45,672 bases of DNA from UMGS172 sp045637775. GTDB taxonomy: Bacteria; Bacillota; Clostridia; Oscillospirales; Acutalibacteraceae. This document shows, piece by piece, positions 34,569 to 42,771 of the stretch. Made by a program: the position numbers and the translations under genes. The stretch is taken from assembly GCA_045637775.1 (NCBI GenBank), contig JAZUAC010000050.1, positions 1 through 45,672 of the forward strand, in the 5' to 3' direction. Each line of letters starts with the position of its first letter. Within the stretch, counting starts at the first letter, position 1. The notes beneath the pieces are model-generated. The model did not search any database and had not been told where the DNA came from. It worked only from the letters and a program-made list of their open reading frames with translations.

Positions 34569-36152
34569 TTAGTCATCAACAGAGGTATCAGTTGCAGAAA
34601 TATAAATATCTTCAACCTCTTTAGAGGGAGCCTTTGTACAGAGTGTAACGACAACTGCAACAATAGCACCGACAATGAAACCGGGAACGATTTCGTAAAC
34701 ACCTGTGTTAGTGATAACCGCATCGGTAACGGTACTTGTGCAAAGCACCAACCATGCAATATCAGCAATAGCGCCGGCAAGGATACCTGCAACGGCACCT
34801 GCATAGTTGAGGCGCTTCCAGAAGAGTGAAAGGATGACAACGGGACCGAATGCGGCGCCGAAAAGACCCCAAGCATTTTCTACCATTGCCATAATGTTGG
34901 AAGCCCAAGGATTAACACTGTTACCGTCTTTATCGACCGACAAGCCTGACAATGCAATAACAAGACCTACAACGGTAACAACCAAAACTACAACACGGCC
35001 AACCCAGAGAAGTTCCTTGTCCGATGCCTTATCTTTTCTGATAAGAGGCTTGTATATATCGCTTGTGAAAGAAGATGAAGCAACCAACAACTGAGAATCG
35101 GCGGTAGACATTGATGCAGCGATAATAGCCGAAAGAATGATGCCAACCAAGAAACCAGGGAAAATATCACGTACAACTTCAATAAATACATTTTGATTTT
35201 TAATAAGATTTCCATCAGCATCAACAACAGATAGCTTATCAGCGATTGCAGTGCCATCACTCAAAATATATGTACGTGCAAGGTAAGCAATCAAAGCAGC
35301 AGCACCAAGAGTGACGATCAGCCAAATGATTGCAACTGTAGATGATTTCTTAACCATAGAAGGCTTGCCGATAGACATAAAACGGACAAGAATGTGAGGC
35401 ATACCGAAGTAGCCAAGACCCCAACCAAGACCCGAAATAATGTCTTTACAACTTGCGGTGAAAGGATTAGGATTGAACTTATCAAAACCACCAATTGCCT
35501 CAAAATATGTAGTATCATGGTTATCGACAGCGTACATAACTATCGGAACTGCCAACAATGCACCAAGCATCAAAAGTCCCTGGAAGAAGTCGGTCCAGCA
35601 AACTGCCTTGTAGCCACCCATAAAGGTGTAAACAAGGATAATAGCGGCAAAAATGATCATTGCCAACTGTTGGTGATGATTAAACCAAGGAATAACTGCA
35701 CAGAAAACGGCAGTACCTGCATTGAATGCCGATGCAACATAAACGGTAAATGCAATAAGGAAGATTACTGCACAAACAACCTTAAGTACAGGGTTTGATG
35801 TTGCAAAACGGTTGGTAAGATACTGCGGAAGAGTGATAGAGTCGTTTGCGGCTCTTGAGAAACGGCGAAGTCTTTTAGCGACAATAAGCCAGTTACCGAT
35901 AGTACCGAGTGCAAGACCAATACCGATCCAAACCTTTCCCATACCGAAAGCAAGAATGCTTCCCGGGAAGCCCATAAGCAGCCAACCACTCATATCAGAT
36001 GCCTGGGCACTCATTGCGGTAACCCACGGACCCATTGAACGACCGCCTAAAAAATAGTCCTTTTCATCGGAACCCTTAGACTTAAAGAAGAAAATGATTC
36101 CTATACCGAGCATTGCGGCAAAATAAAGGACAAATGCTAATATTTGAGACAT
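34569..36152 (-). CDS. putP: Sodium/proline symporter (SSS family, PutP type)
   Basis: A 527-residue integral membrane protein with about 13 hydrophobic segments. PutP-type motifs are MSAQASDMSGWLLMGFPG in the second segment, GKVWIGIGLALGT, the GWGLGYFGMPHILVRFM segment and the sodium-site SMSTADSQLLVASS. It would import proline or a related solute with Na+. AAAGGGGA lies before ATG 36152. It has its own promoter (36185-36213) and terminator and is probably monocistronic. The exact substrate is inferred from motif similarity. Confidence 0.9.
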   Translation of the reverse strand: MSQILAFVLYFAAMLGIGIIFFFKSKGSDEKDYFLGGRSMGPWVTAMSAQASDMSGWLLMGFPGSILAFGMGKVWIGIGLALGTIGNWLIVAKRLRRFSRAANDSITLPQYLTNRFATSNPVLKVVCAVIFLIAFTVYVASAFNAGTAVFCAVIPWFNHHQQLAMIIFAAIILVYTFMGGYKAVCWTDFFQGLLMLGALLAVPIVMYAVDNHDTTYFEAIGGFDKFNPNPFTASCKDIISGLGWGLGYFGMPHILVRFMSIGKPSMVKKSSTVAIIWLIVTLGAAALIAYLARTYILSDGTAIADKLSVVDADGNLIKNQNVFIEVVRDIFPGFLVGIILSAIIAASMSTADSQLLVASSSFTSDIYKPLIRKDKASDKELLWVGRVVVLVVTVVGLVIALSGLSVDKDGNSVNPWASNIMAMVENAWGLFGAAFGPVVILSLFWKRLNYAGAVAGILAGAIADIAWLVLCTSTVTDAVITNTGVYEIVPGFIVGAIVAVVVTLCTKAPSKEVEDIYISATDTSVDD

Positions 36153-36184
36153 ATGCTCATCCCCTTTAATAAAAATACTTCATT

Positions 36185-36224
36185 ATATTATCACACTAAT
36201 AACAAGAATGCAATACAGAATGCA
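36185..36224 (-). promoter_or_regulatory. Promoter of putP with direct repeat
   Basis: On the minus strand, TTGCAT (36213-36208) and TAATAT (36190-36185) have a 17-bp spacer. GAATGCA occurs twice on the plus strand (36206-36212 and 36218-36224), one copy overlapping the -35 box; this may be a regulator site. Confidence 0.5.
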
Positions 36225-36348
36225 GTCTATACTTAATTATTTTTTATAAAACAAAAACCTTTTAAAAAACAAGTTTTACATTAGACTAAAAACTGTACTA
36301 AAAAATAAACCGATAATTTTGGACATTTTATAAATATCCAATTTAATC

Positions 36349-36406
36349 TTGTAAACATGATATAAAGGTGTTATAATAATTGATTAGAATACAAATTTAT
36401 ATTTGT
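36349..36406 (+). promoter_or_regulatory. Promoter of the COG0523 operon and palindrome in its leader
   Basis: TTGTAA (36349-36354) and a perfect TATAAT (36372-36377), 17-bp spacer. An inverted repeat ACAAAT (36391-36396) / ATTTGT (36401-36406) lies at about +14 to +29, just before the ribosome binding site. It may be an operator for a metal-sensing repressor. It does not match the Bacillus Zur box closely. Confidence 0.5.
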
Positions 36407-36417
36407 GAGGTAATATT

Positions 36418-37650
36418 ATGACTAAAATCGATATTTTTTCGGGCTTTTTGGGTGCGGGTAAAACAACGCTAATCAAAAAGCTTATTAACGAGGCCTACAA
36501 GGGCGAAAAGTTAGTGCTTATTGAAAACGAATTTGGTGAAATCGGCATCGACGGCGGATTTTTGAAGGACGCAGGTGTTGAAATAACCGAAATGAACTCG
36601 GGATGTATCTGCTGCAGTCTTGTTGGTGATTTTGGCGAAGCACTTAAAAAAGTTCTCGAGGACTACTCCCCTGACCGCATTTTGATTGAGCCTTCGGGTG
36701 TCGGCAAGTTGAGTGATGTTATCCGTGCCGTTCAGAATATCGGTTCTGATGATATACTTCTTAACGGTTTCACCACTGTTGTTGATGCCAACAAGTGCAA
36801 AATGTATATGAAAAACTTTGGTGAGTTTTTCAACGACCAGATTGAGCACGCAAGCTCGATAATACTAAGCAAGACCGATAACATTTCCGAGGAAAAGCTC
36901 AAAAAATGTGTTGAGTTGTTGCGTGAGCATAACGAGGATGCCACCGTTATCACAACTCCTTGGTGCGATATTGACGGCGCGGCTATCCTGAATGCGATGG
37001 AGCAGAAAAACACTCTCCAAATCGAACTTGTAAAGCTAGCTCATGTACATGAACATCATCACCATGAAGAACACCACCATCACGACGATGATTGCGATTG
37101 CGGATGCCACGACCATCATCATGAGCATCATCACGACCACGATGAAGAATGTGAGTGCCATGAACACCACCATGAGCATCATGATCATGATCATGACCAC
37201 GATCACGAGCATCACCATGACGAGGCTCTTCATGAGCATGAACACCACGAACATCATTTTGATGAGCACGGCAACTGTGAATGTGGTCATCACCACGATG
37301 AACATGAGCACCATCATCATGAACACGGAGAGGAATGCACCTGCGGTTGTCACGACCATCACCATCATCATGCCGATGAGGTGTTTACCTCTTGGGGTAA
37401 GGAAACCACCAACAAATACACTGTTGACGAGATCACCGATATTTTAAACAAGCTTGACGACGACAAGACCTACGGCATGATACTTCGAGCAAAGGGCATT
37501 GTCCCCGCTGTTGGTGGAAAGTGGATCCACTTTGACTATGTCCCCGGTGAGCCCGATGTTCGCTTAGGTTCAGCCGAGATTATCGGTCGTCTTTGTGTTA
37601 TCGGTTCCAAGATAAACGAAGAAGCTCTCGCTACCCTTTTTAAAATTTGA
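36418..37650 (+). CDS. COG0523 (CobW-like) metallochaperone GTPase with long His/Cys-rich insert
   Basis: A 410-residue G3E-family GTPase. Walker A GFLGAGKTT (residues 9-17), ENEFGEIGIDGG, the metal-binding CxCC motif as CICC (63-66), IEPSGVG and the SKTD base-recognition motif are all present. The C-terminal CobW domain covers about 325-410 (YGMILRAKGIVP). Between them, residues about 206-320 hold roughly 50 His and 10 Cys in HHH/HDH runs broken by CDCGC, CEC, CECG and CTCGC clusters. COG0523 proteins deliver Zn, Co or Ni to client proteins or act in zinc starvation; such His stretches store or pass metal. Which metal is used is not shown. GAGGT lies before ATG 36418. Confidence 0.9.
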   Translation: MTKIDIFSGFLGAGKTTLIKKLINEAYKGEKLVLIENEFGEIGIDGGFLKDAGVEITEMNSGCICCSLVGDFGEALKKVLEDYSPDRILIEPSGVGKLSDVIRAVQNIGSDDILLNGFTTVVDANKCKMYMKNFGEFFNDQIEHASSIILSKTDNISEEKLKKCVELLREHNEDATVITTPWCDIDGAAILNAMEQKNTLQIELVKLAHVHEHHHHEEHHHHDDDCDCGCHDHHHEHHHDHDEECECHEHHHEHHDHDHDHDHEHHHDEALHEHEHHEHHFDEHGNCECGHHHDEHEHHHHEHGEECTCGCHDHHHHHADEVFTSWGKETTNKYTVDEITDILNKLDDDKTYGMILRAKGIVPAVGGKWIHFDYVPGEPDVRLGSAEIIGRLCVIGSKINEEALATLFKI

Positions 37651-37667
37651 TTTGAGAGGCTAAATTT

Positions 37668-38612
37668 ATGGAAATACCTGTATATCTGTTTACCGGCTTT
37701 TTGGAGTCGGGCAAAACAAAATTTATTCAAGAAACGCTTGAGGATGAGCGCTTTAATTCGGGCGAAAAAACCTTGTTGATTGTTTGCGAGGAAGGCGAAG
37801 AAGAATACGATTCTTCAAGATTCTCTGGTAAAAATGTGTTTATTCGCACCGTTGATTCTGAAGATGAGCTCACAACCGAGATAATGAGCGCATGGTTAAA
37901 GGAAACCAAGGCAGAACGCGTCATTATTGAATATAACGGAATGTGGACGGTTGAAAAGCTTTACAATACCATGCCCGAAAAATGGACAGTTTACCAAGAA
38001 ATGATGTTTGCCGATTCCAACACCTTTGAGAATTACAATGCAAACATGAGAAGCCTTGTTGTGGACAAGCTGAAATCGGCTGAATTGGTAATTTTCAACC
38101 GATTTGAGGATGGCATGGACAAAATACCGTTGCACAAAATTGTCAAAGCCGTTTCTCGCAATAATGCGATTGTTTATGAGTATACCGACGGTAGCACCGA
38201 GGAAGATGATATTGAAGATCCCCTGCCCTATGATATAAATACGGCAATTATTGAGATTGCGGATAAGGATTTTGCAATTTTTTACCGCGATTTGATGGAG
38301 GAATCGGACAAGTATCACGGCAAAACTGTTAAATTCAAGGCAATTATTGCCCGAGAAAACGGTAAGATACCCGATGATCAGTTTATTGCTGGCAGACACA
38401 TCATGACCTGCTGTGCCGATGATATTCAATATGCAGGCTTTATTGCCGAAACTGAGAACAAATGCACCATGCTCAAAACTGGTGATTGGCTTAATGTTAC
38501 CGCTAAAATCTCGATTGAAAAGCACAAAGCCTACCGCGGTTACGGCCCTGTTTTAAAGGTTATAACCTATGCACTAACCTCCGAACCCGAGGAAAAGGTT
38601 GTTACATTCTAA
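37668..38612 (+). CDS. Degenerate COG0523 protein fused to a YcgQ/TIGR03943-like domain
   Basis: A 314-residue protein. Residues 1-200 resemble a COG0523 GTPase: the P-loop GFLESGKT (residues 10-17) is intact, but the ENEFGE segment is replaced by CEEGEEEY and the CxCC metal motif is absent. Residues about 205-314 resemble the C-terminal domain of the YcgQ/TIGR03943 proteins found beside zinc-related permeases, with GKTVKFKAIIARE, a conserved RHIMTCCADD (Cys248-Cys249) and a final YGPVLKV strand. It starts 17 bp after the first GTPase gene, so they are one operon. The permease that usually accompanies such proteins is not present here. A role as a partner subunit is inference. Confidence 0.75.
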   Translation: MEIPVYLFTGFLESGKTKFIQETLEDERFNSGEKTLLIVCEEGEEEYDSSRFSGKNVFIRTVDSEDELTTEIMSAWLKETKAERVIIEYNGMWTVEKLYNTMPEKWTVYQEMMFADSNTFENYNANMRSLVVDKLKSAELVIFNRFEDGMDKIPLHKIVKAVSRNNAIVYEYTDGSTEEDDIEDPLPYDINTAIIEIADKDFAIFYRDLMEESDKYHGKTVKFKAIIARENGKIPDDQFIAGRHIMTCCADDIQYAGFIAETENKCTMLKTGDWLNVTAKISIEKHKAYRGYGPVLKVITYALTSEPEEKVVTF

Positions 38613-38623
38613 ATATTATACAA

Positions 38624-38654
38624 AAAAGGAACTGTTTATTAGACAGTTCCTTTT
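38624..38654. terminator. Bidirectional terminator
   Basis: A 12-bp stem (38624-38635 with 38643-38654) with A4/T4 ends lies between the convergent COG0523 operon and asnS. Confidence 0.88.
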
Positions 38655-38658
38655 AATT

Positions 38659-40053
38659 TTAATATTCTGCATTACCGACGGTTCTGGGGTAAGGAATTAC
38701 ATCGCGGATGTTGGAAACACCTGTGAGATACATGACGATACGCTCAAATCCGAGTCCGAATCCTGCGTGCTTGGTTCCGCCGTATTTACGAAGGTTTACA
38801 TACCACCAATAATCCTCTTCCTTAAGACCGCAATCCTGCATTCTTTGAAGCAAAACATCAAGACGTTCCTCACGCTGACTACCGCCAATGATTTCACCGA
38901 CACCGGGAACCAACAAATCCATTGCGGCAACCGTCTTGCCGTCATCATTAAGGCGCATATAGAAGGATTTGATTTCCTTGGGGTAATCAACAACAAAAAC
39001 AGGTTTTTTGAATACCTTTTCGGTAAGATATCTTTCATGCTCGGTCTGAAGGTCACTTCCCCATTCTACGGGATACTTAAACTCCTCGGTACTCTTTTTG
39101 AGAAGTTCAATAGCCTCGGTATAGGTCACCTTTTGATAATCGGAATTTGCTAATGTATTAAGCCTTTCCAACAAAGTTTTATCAACAAAGCTGTTGAAGA
39201 ACTCAAGCTCTTGCTTACACTTGGACAAAACATGGTTAATGATATATTTTATCATATCCCAAGCAAGCTCCATGTCATCGTTGAGGTCGGCAAAAGCCAT
39301 TTCGGGCTCGATCATCCAAAATTCAGCCGCATGACGTGCCGTATTGGAGTTCTCGGCACGGAAGGTTGGTCCAAAGGTGTAGATATTACCGAAAGCCAAA
39401 GCGTAGGTCTCACCCTCCAACTGACCCGAAACGGTCAAATTGGCACTTTTACCGAAAAAGTCCTGCGACCAATCAATGCTACCATCCTCTAAACGAGGCG
39501 GATTATCAACATCAAGGGTGGTAACACGGAACATCTCACCCGCACCCTCACAGTCCGAACCTGTGATAAGCGGTGTGTGAACATAAACAAAACCGCGGTC
39601 ATTGAAAAACTGATGAATCGCAAAGGCAATCTCGCTTCTCACACGGAAAACTGCCGAAAAAAGGTTGGTTCGAGGTCTTAAATAGGCTTGATCGCGCAAA
39701 TATTCAACCGTATGGCGCTTTTTCTGTAAGGGATAATCAGGTGTCGATGTGCCCTCGACGGCAATCTCAACGGCATTTATCTCAAACGGCTGCTTGTTTT
39801 CGGGGGTTACAATAACGGTTCCCTTTACAACAACCGCCGACCCGACATTAAGCGATGCTATTTCGTCATAATTGGCAATTTTCTCACGTTCAAAAACGAC
39901 CTGCACACCCTTAAAGCAACTACCGTCATTTAGGTCGATAAAACCGAATGATTTAGAATCACGAATGCTGCGTGCCCAACCGCCGACGGTGATTGTCTTG
40001 CCGTCAAATTCGGAAATATTGGAATATAGATCTTTAAATAATACTCTTTTCAT
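38659..40053 (-). CDS. asnS: Asparaginyl-tRNA synthetase
   Basis: Class IIb synthetase that charges tRNA-Asn. The N-terminal OB-fold anticodon domain (KTITVGGWARSIRDSKSFGFIDL) is followed by the catalytic core with motif 2 (FRAENSNTARHAAEFWMIEPEM-type segment) and motif 3 (GFGLGFERIVMYLTG). The 464-residue length is normal. AGGAG lies before ATG 40053. It is only 62 bp from the upstream gene, with a hairpin between and no room for a T-box leader or clear promoter. Confidence 0.97.
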   Translation of the reverse strand: MKRVLFKDLYSNISEFDGKTITVGGWARSIRDSKSFGFIDLNDGSCFKGVQVVFEREKIANYDEIASLNVGSAVVVKGTVIVTPENKQPFEINAVEIAVEGTSTPDYPLQKKRHTVEYLRDQAYLRPRTNLFSAVFRVRSEIAFAIHQFFNDRGFVYVHTPLITGSDCEGAGEMFRVTTLDVDNPPRLEDGSIDWSQDFFGKSANLTVSGQLEGETYALAFGNIYTFGPTFRAENSNTARHAAEFWMIEPEMAFADLNDDMELAWDMIKYIINHVLSKCKQELEFFNSFVDKTLLERLNTLANSDYQKVTYTEAIELLKKSTEEFKYPVEWGSDLQTEHERYLTEKVFKKPVFVVDYPKEIKSFYMRLNDDGKTVAAMDLLVPGVGEIIGGSQREERLDVLLQRMQDCGLKEEDYWWYVNLRKYGGTKHAGFGLGFERIVMYLTGVSNIRDVIPYPRTVGNAEY

Positions 40054-40070
40054 AATGCTCCTAAAATCGA

Positions 40071-40098
40071 TTTACCCATGGATAAATCCATGGGTAAA
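40071..40098 (-). terminator. Hairpin between the zinc-ribbon gene and asnS
   Basis: A perfect 12-bp stem (TTTACCCATGGA 40071-40082 with 40087-40098) with a 4-nt loop. The T-run after it on the minus strand is weak (TCGATTTTAG), so it may be a partial terminator or attenuator in front of asnS. Confidence 0.6.
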
Positions 40099-40115
40099 AT
40101 ACTTAATTTAAATCT

Positions 40116-40994
40116 TTAGGGATAATAATTGGAATTCAAACCAATATCTTCATCCATATCAAAGAAATATCCACCATAAGAATCTTGTCCGGCAAACTGA
40201 TAAGTATCCATATTAAAAAGATACCATTCATCGTCTAACTCGATAGCAAACATTCTTGATGTGTATTCGGCATCACGATTGTCGCCTTCGACAATGACAT
40301 CAAAATAAACCCTGTAAATACCGTCTACATCATCAAGAATCACATCATAATTATTCTCGATATAGTCGATATAATAGTAATAACTCAAAGGATTAACCCA
40401 CTCGATATCATCACATTCAAATTTGACCGAAACATCTGTACCAAAGTACTGATCCATTGCTCTGCTTCTGTTCTCAAGATGTTGCTTAACAGTTGCGTTT
40501 GGAACCTCTAAGTCAACAATATCAGGAATCATATCCTTAATAGAGTTAGGATCATCACAAAGGTATGCAAGATTAACGTAATCGCCGATCTTCTGCGATA
40601 TCTCATCACTATCTTTAAAATAACCGATAACGAAGTAAACAACACCTGCAACAATTGATAACAACAAAACAAGCACGATTGCAAGCGTTATCCACAGACC
40701 TTTTCTGCTCTTCTTAGTTACAGGCTCTTCAACGGGAACAAAAGCAGACTTTACCTGTTCGGGTTGAGCATAAGACTGCTCAACAAAAGGAGTACTGTAA
40801 ACGGACTCATTAGAAACAGATGCTTGAACATTTTGAACAGCAAAATCGTTAAGACTTTCTTCTTGAGTTAAAGGCTCAACTACCGGAATTGCTTCTGCAA
40901 CAGGCTGAGGAGCATCCAATTTATTACCGCAAGAAAAGCAAAACATAGCATCATCAGGCAATGAGTTACCACATTTTGTACAAAACTTTGCCAT
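40116..40994 (-). CDS. Zinc-ribbon single-pass membrane protein (array member 1)
   Basis: A 292-residue protein of unknown function. It opens with a double-CxxC zinc ribbon (FCTKCG and FCFSCG, ten residues between the pairs), then an acidic Pro/Gln/Val-rich linker, a basic KKSRKG stop and one membrane segment near 98-122. The rest is an acidic C-terminal domain ending in RVYFDVIVEGDNRDAEY and FAIELDDEWYLF. The positive charges before the segment imply N-in, C-out. It is the most diverged of the array but shares the final strand pattern with the next two genes. ATG 40994 (MAKFC) fits the AAGGAAG ribosome binding site better than ATG 41000. Confidence 0.75.
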   Translation of the reverse strand: MAKFCTKCGNSLPDDAMFCFSCGNKLDAPQPVAEAIPVVEPLTQEESLNDFAVQNVQASVSNESVYSTPFVEQSYAQPEQVKSAFVPVEEPVTKKSRKGLWITLAIVLVLLLSIVAGVVYFVIGYFKDSDEISQKIGDYVNLAYLCDDPNSIKDMIPDIVDLEVPNATVKQHLENRSRAMDQYFGTDVSVKFECDDIEWVNPLSYYYYIDYIENNYDVILDDVDGIYRVYFDVIVEGDNRDAEYTSRMFAIELDDEWYLFNMDTYQFAGQDSYGGYFFDMDEDIGLNSNYYP

Positions 40995-41007
40995 AAACAT
41001 CTTCCTT

Positions 41008-41044
41008 TCAAAGAAACCCGTGAAGGTTCACGCCTTCACGGGTT
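41008..41044 (-). terminator. Terminator of zinc-ribbon gene 2
   Basis: A 12-bp stem (AACCCGTGAAGG 41015-41026 with 41033-41044) is followed on the minus strand by TTTCTTTG. It lies 17 bp after the stop of the gene at 41062. No clear promoter was found for gene 1 beyond it, so some read-through is likely. Confidence 0.7.
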
Positions 41045-41061
41045 AATAAAAAACTTAATAA

Positions 41062-41742
41062 TTAGTTATCCCAAATGTACCAAGTGCCATTAACTTCAAC
41101 AAGAACTGCCTGTTCAACGCTATCATAAGTGGCATCCTCATCATCGCCTTCGACGATTACTTCATACCATACGATCATTGCGTCGTCAACATCATCCTCA
41201 TTGACATTCCATGCTTTAGCAACGCTCTCTGCAAGTTCGTTGAAATCACCCTTAGAGAACTCTTTTTCTTTAAGAATATCGTAAGACCAAGAAATGTCTT
41301 CGCCGTACTTATCTTCCAAACTCTCTAATCTCTTCTCATAAGCATCATCATACTTAGACTCTTTAAGCTTGCTGTCCTTGTTCTTATCCCAATACTCTTC
41401 AGGATAAAGAGCAAGATAAGAATCATAATCACCCTCATACAAGTGATCAAAGTAATTATCAAGTGCTTCGTTACCGCCACAGAACAAAGTGAGGACAAGA
41501 ACAATAATAAGAACAACAGCAGCTGCTGCAGCACCAATAACGATGCCAAGGGTCTTTTTATCACTCTTTACTTTGCCAACAAACTCATTAGCACTATCCA
41601 TGAATGCCGAAGAGTTAGCAGCAGGTGCAGCGGTTGCAGCTGCAGGTGCCTGGGCAGGTGCGCCAAGATTAACTCCGCAATTGCTGCAAACTACAGCGTC
41701 ATCGGGAAGCTGGGTTCCACAATTTCCACAAAATTTACTCAT
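41062..41742 (-). CDS. Zinc-ribbon single-pass membrane protein (array member 2)
   Basis: A 226-residue protein. It has a double-CxxC zinc ribbon (FCGNCG and VCSNCG, ten residues apart), an Ala/Pro-rich linker, a membrane segment near residues 65-87 preceded by SDKK, then an acidic extracellular domain. That domain starts ALDNYFDHLYEGDYDSYLA, carries LYPEEYW, YDILKEKEF and VIVEGDDEDATY, and ends NGTWYIWDN. The early helix and the final W-Y strand suggest a small NTF2-like fold, as in DUF4878-type lipoproteins; this is inference. ATG 41742 is eight bases after GGAGG. Its own promoter is at 41786-41814. Confidence 0.78.
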   Translation of the reverse strand: MSKFCGNCGTQLPDDAVVCSNCGVNLGAPAQAPAAATAAPAANSSAFMDSANEFVGKVKSDKKTLGIVIGAAAAAVVLIIVLVLTLFCGGNEALDNYFDHLYEGDYDSYLALYPEEYWDKNKDSKLKESKYDDAYEKRLESLEDKYGEDISWSYDILKEKEFSKGDFNELAESVAKAWNVNEDDVDDAMIVWYEVIVEGDDEDATYDSVEQAVLVEVNGTWYIWDN

Positions 41743-41785
41743 AAATATTACCTCCATAATGCATAAAGCATTTATTTATATTTTT

Positions 41786-41814
41786 ATATTAACACACTAA
41801 AATGGTGAAGTCAA
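41786..41814 (-). promoter_or_regulatory. Promoter of zinc-ribbon gene 2
   Basis: TTGACT (41814-41809) and TAATAT (41791-41786) on the minus strand with a 17-bp spacer, 43 bp before the ATG at 41742. Confidence 0.6.
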
Positions 41815-41895
41815 GCCAAAAATTCAAAATATAATGACATTTTTAGATAAATTCAAGCAAAAATCCACAACATATAGTTAAAGAAATAGGTGAAA

Positions 41896-42747
41896 TTAGA
41901 AATCGGACGCAAGATACCAACAATCATTGTACTCATAAACAGTTATGCTTTTGGTCTGAGATTTAGAATCATCCTCTCCCTCAAGTTCAATCTGTATATT
42001 TAATACCATAACCGATGACACTTCTTCAGAATCAAGCCCAAATCCATCACTTAAACCGTCAACAACTTTGTCTAAAGATTTGCCTTTTAGTTCAGTTGCT
42101 TCAACAATTATAAAATCATAAGTAAACTCTCCGATTTTATCAATTGTTTTTGAAACGGTTTTATTATACTTTTCTTCATATTCATCCTTGTCGATCTTTT
42201 CATACTCTTTCCAATATTCATCAGGATAGAGCGAAAGATAAGCATCATAATCAACATCAAATATAGCTGCGGTGTAGTTATCAACAAGTTCTTCGTAAGA
42301 CTCTGCCGGTTCTACACTACCCTTATAACCAAACAAGCTATCAATAACGCTATCAAGAGCACCTGTAAAATAAAGACCGGCTCCAGTACCACCAATTACA
42401 AGAATAACTGCTGCAATAATAATGGCAATAATCTTACCTTTACCCTTTCTCTTGTTGGTTACACCGGATTGATTATAATCATAATATTCAGTTGGCTGAA
42501 ATTGAGCTTGTTCATTATTCAAGAGCTCATTTTGATAAGATTCAGCAGGCATATCACCAACGACGGGCTGAGGTTCAACGACGGGCTGAGGTTCAACAAC
42601 AGGCTGAGCCTCGACAACGGGCTGAGCCTCGACAACGGGCTGAGATTCTACGACAGGTTGATAAACCTGTTGTTTCGCGCCGCACTTTGAACAAAACAGC
42701 GCAGAATCATCCAGCTGCATTCCGCAAAAGGAACAAAATTTACTCAT
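41896..42747 (-). CDS. Zinc-ribbon single-pass membrane protein (array member 3)
   Basis: A 283-residue protein with the same plan as its neighbours. It has a double-CxxC zinc ribbon (FCSFCG and FCSKCG), a linker of six QPVVE-type hexapeptides (residues about 30-65), a basic NKRKGKGK stretch, a membrane segment near 107-129, then the extracellular domain with YDAYLSLYPDEYW and the C-terminal NDCWYLASDF. The hexapeptides are encoded by an 18-bp tandem repeat. GGAGG lies seven bases before ATG 42747. It follows the 506-residue gene by 24 bp, so it is the last gene of the upstream unit. Confidence 0.78.
   Translation of the reverse strand: MSKFCSFCGMQLDDSALFCSKCGAKQQVYQPVVESQPVVEAQPVVEAQPVVEPQPVVEPQPVVGDMPAESYQNELLNNEQAQFQPTEYYDYNQSGVTNKRKGKGKIIAIIIAAVILVIGGTGAGLYFTGALDSVIDSLFGYKGSVEPAESYEELVDNYTAAIFDVDYDAYLSLYPDEYWKEYEKIDKDEYEEKYNKTVSKTIDKIGEFTYDFIIVEATELKGKSLDKVVDGLSDGFGLDSEEVSSVMVLNIQIELEGEDDSKSQTKSITVYEYNDCWYLASDF
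42561..42660. repeat. 18-bp tandem repeat inside zinc-ribbon gene 3
   Basis: Five consecutive 18-bp units (42561-42650) plus part of a sixth. The first two are identical and the others differ by a few bases. They encode the hexapeptide QPVVE[A/S/P] between the zinc ribbon and the membrane segment. Whole-codon units mean copy number can change without a frameshift. Confidence 0.9.
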
Positions 42748-42771
42748 ATGATTTCCTCCGTTACCGCAAAC

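Noticed and set aside
36349..36417. Cobalamin or NiCo riboswitch in front of the COG0523 gene
   Set aside because: The transcribed leader is only about 35 nt, too short for either fold.
37036..37447. Met/Val-rich and Thr/Ile-rich frames across the His-rich insert
   Set aside because: They are the other frames of CAC/CAT histidine repeats; low complexity only, no start signals.
42561..42660. Short tandem repeats as a possible CRISPR array
   Set aside because: Units are contiguous without spacers and encode an in-frame hexapeptide; no cas genes are nearby.
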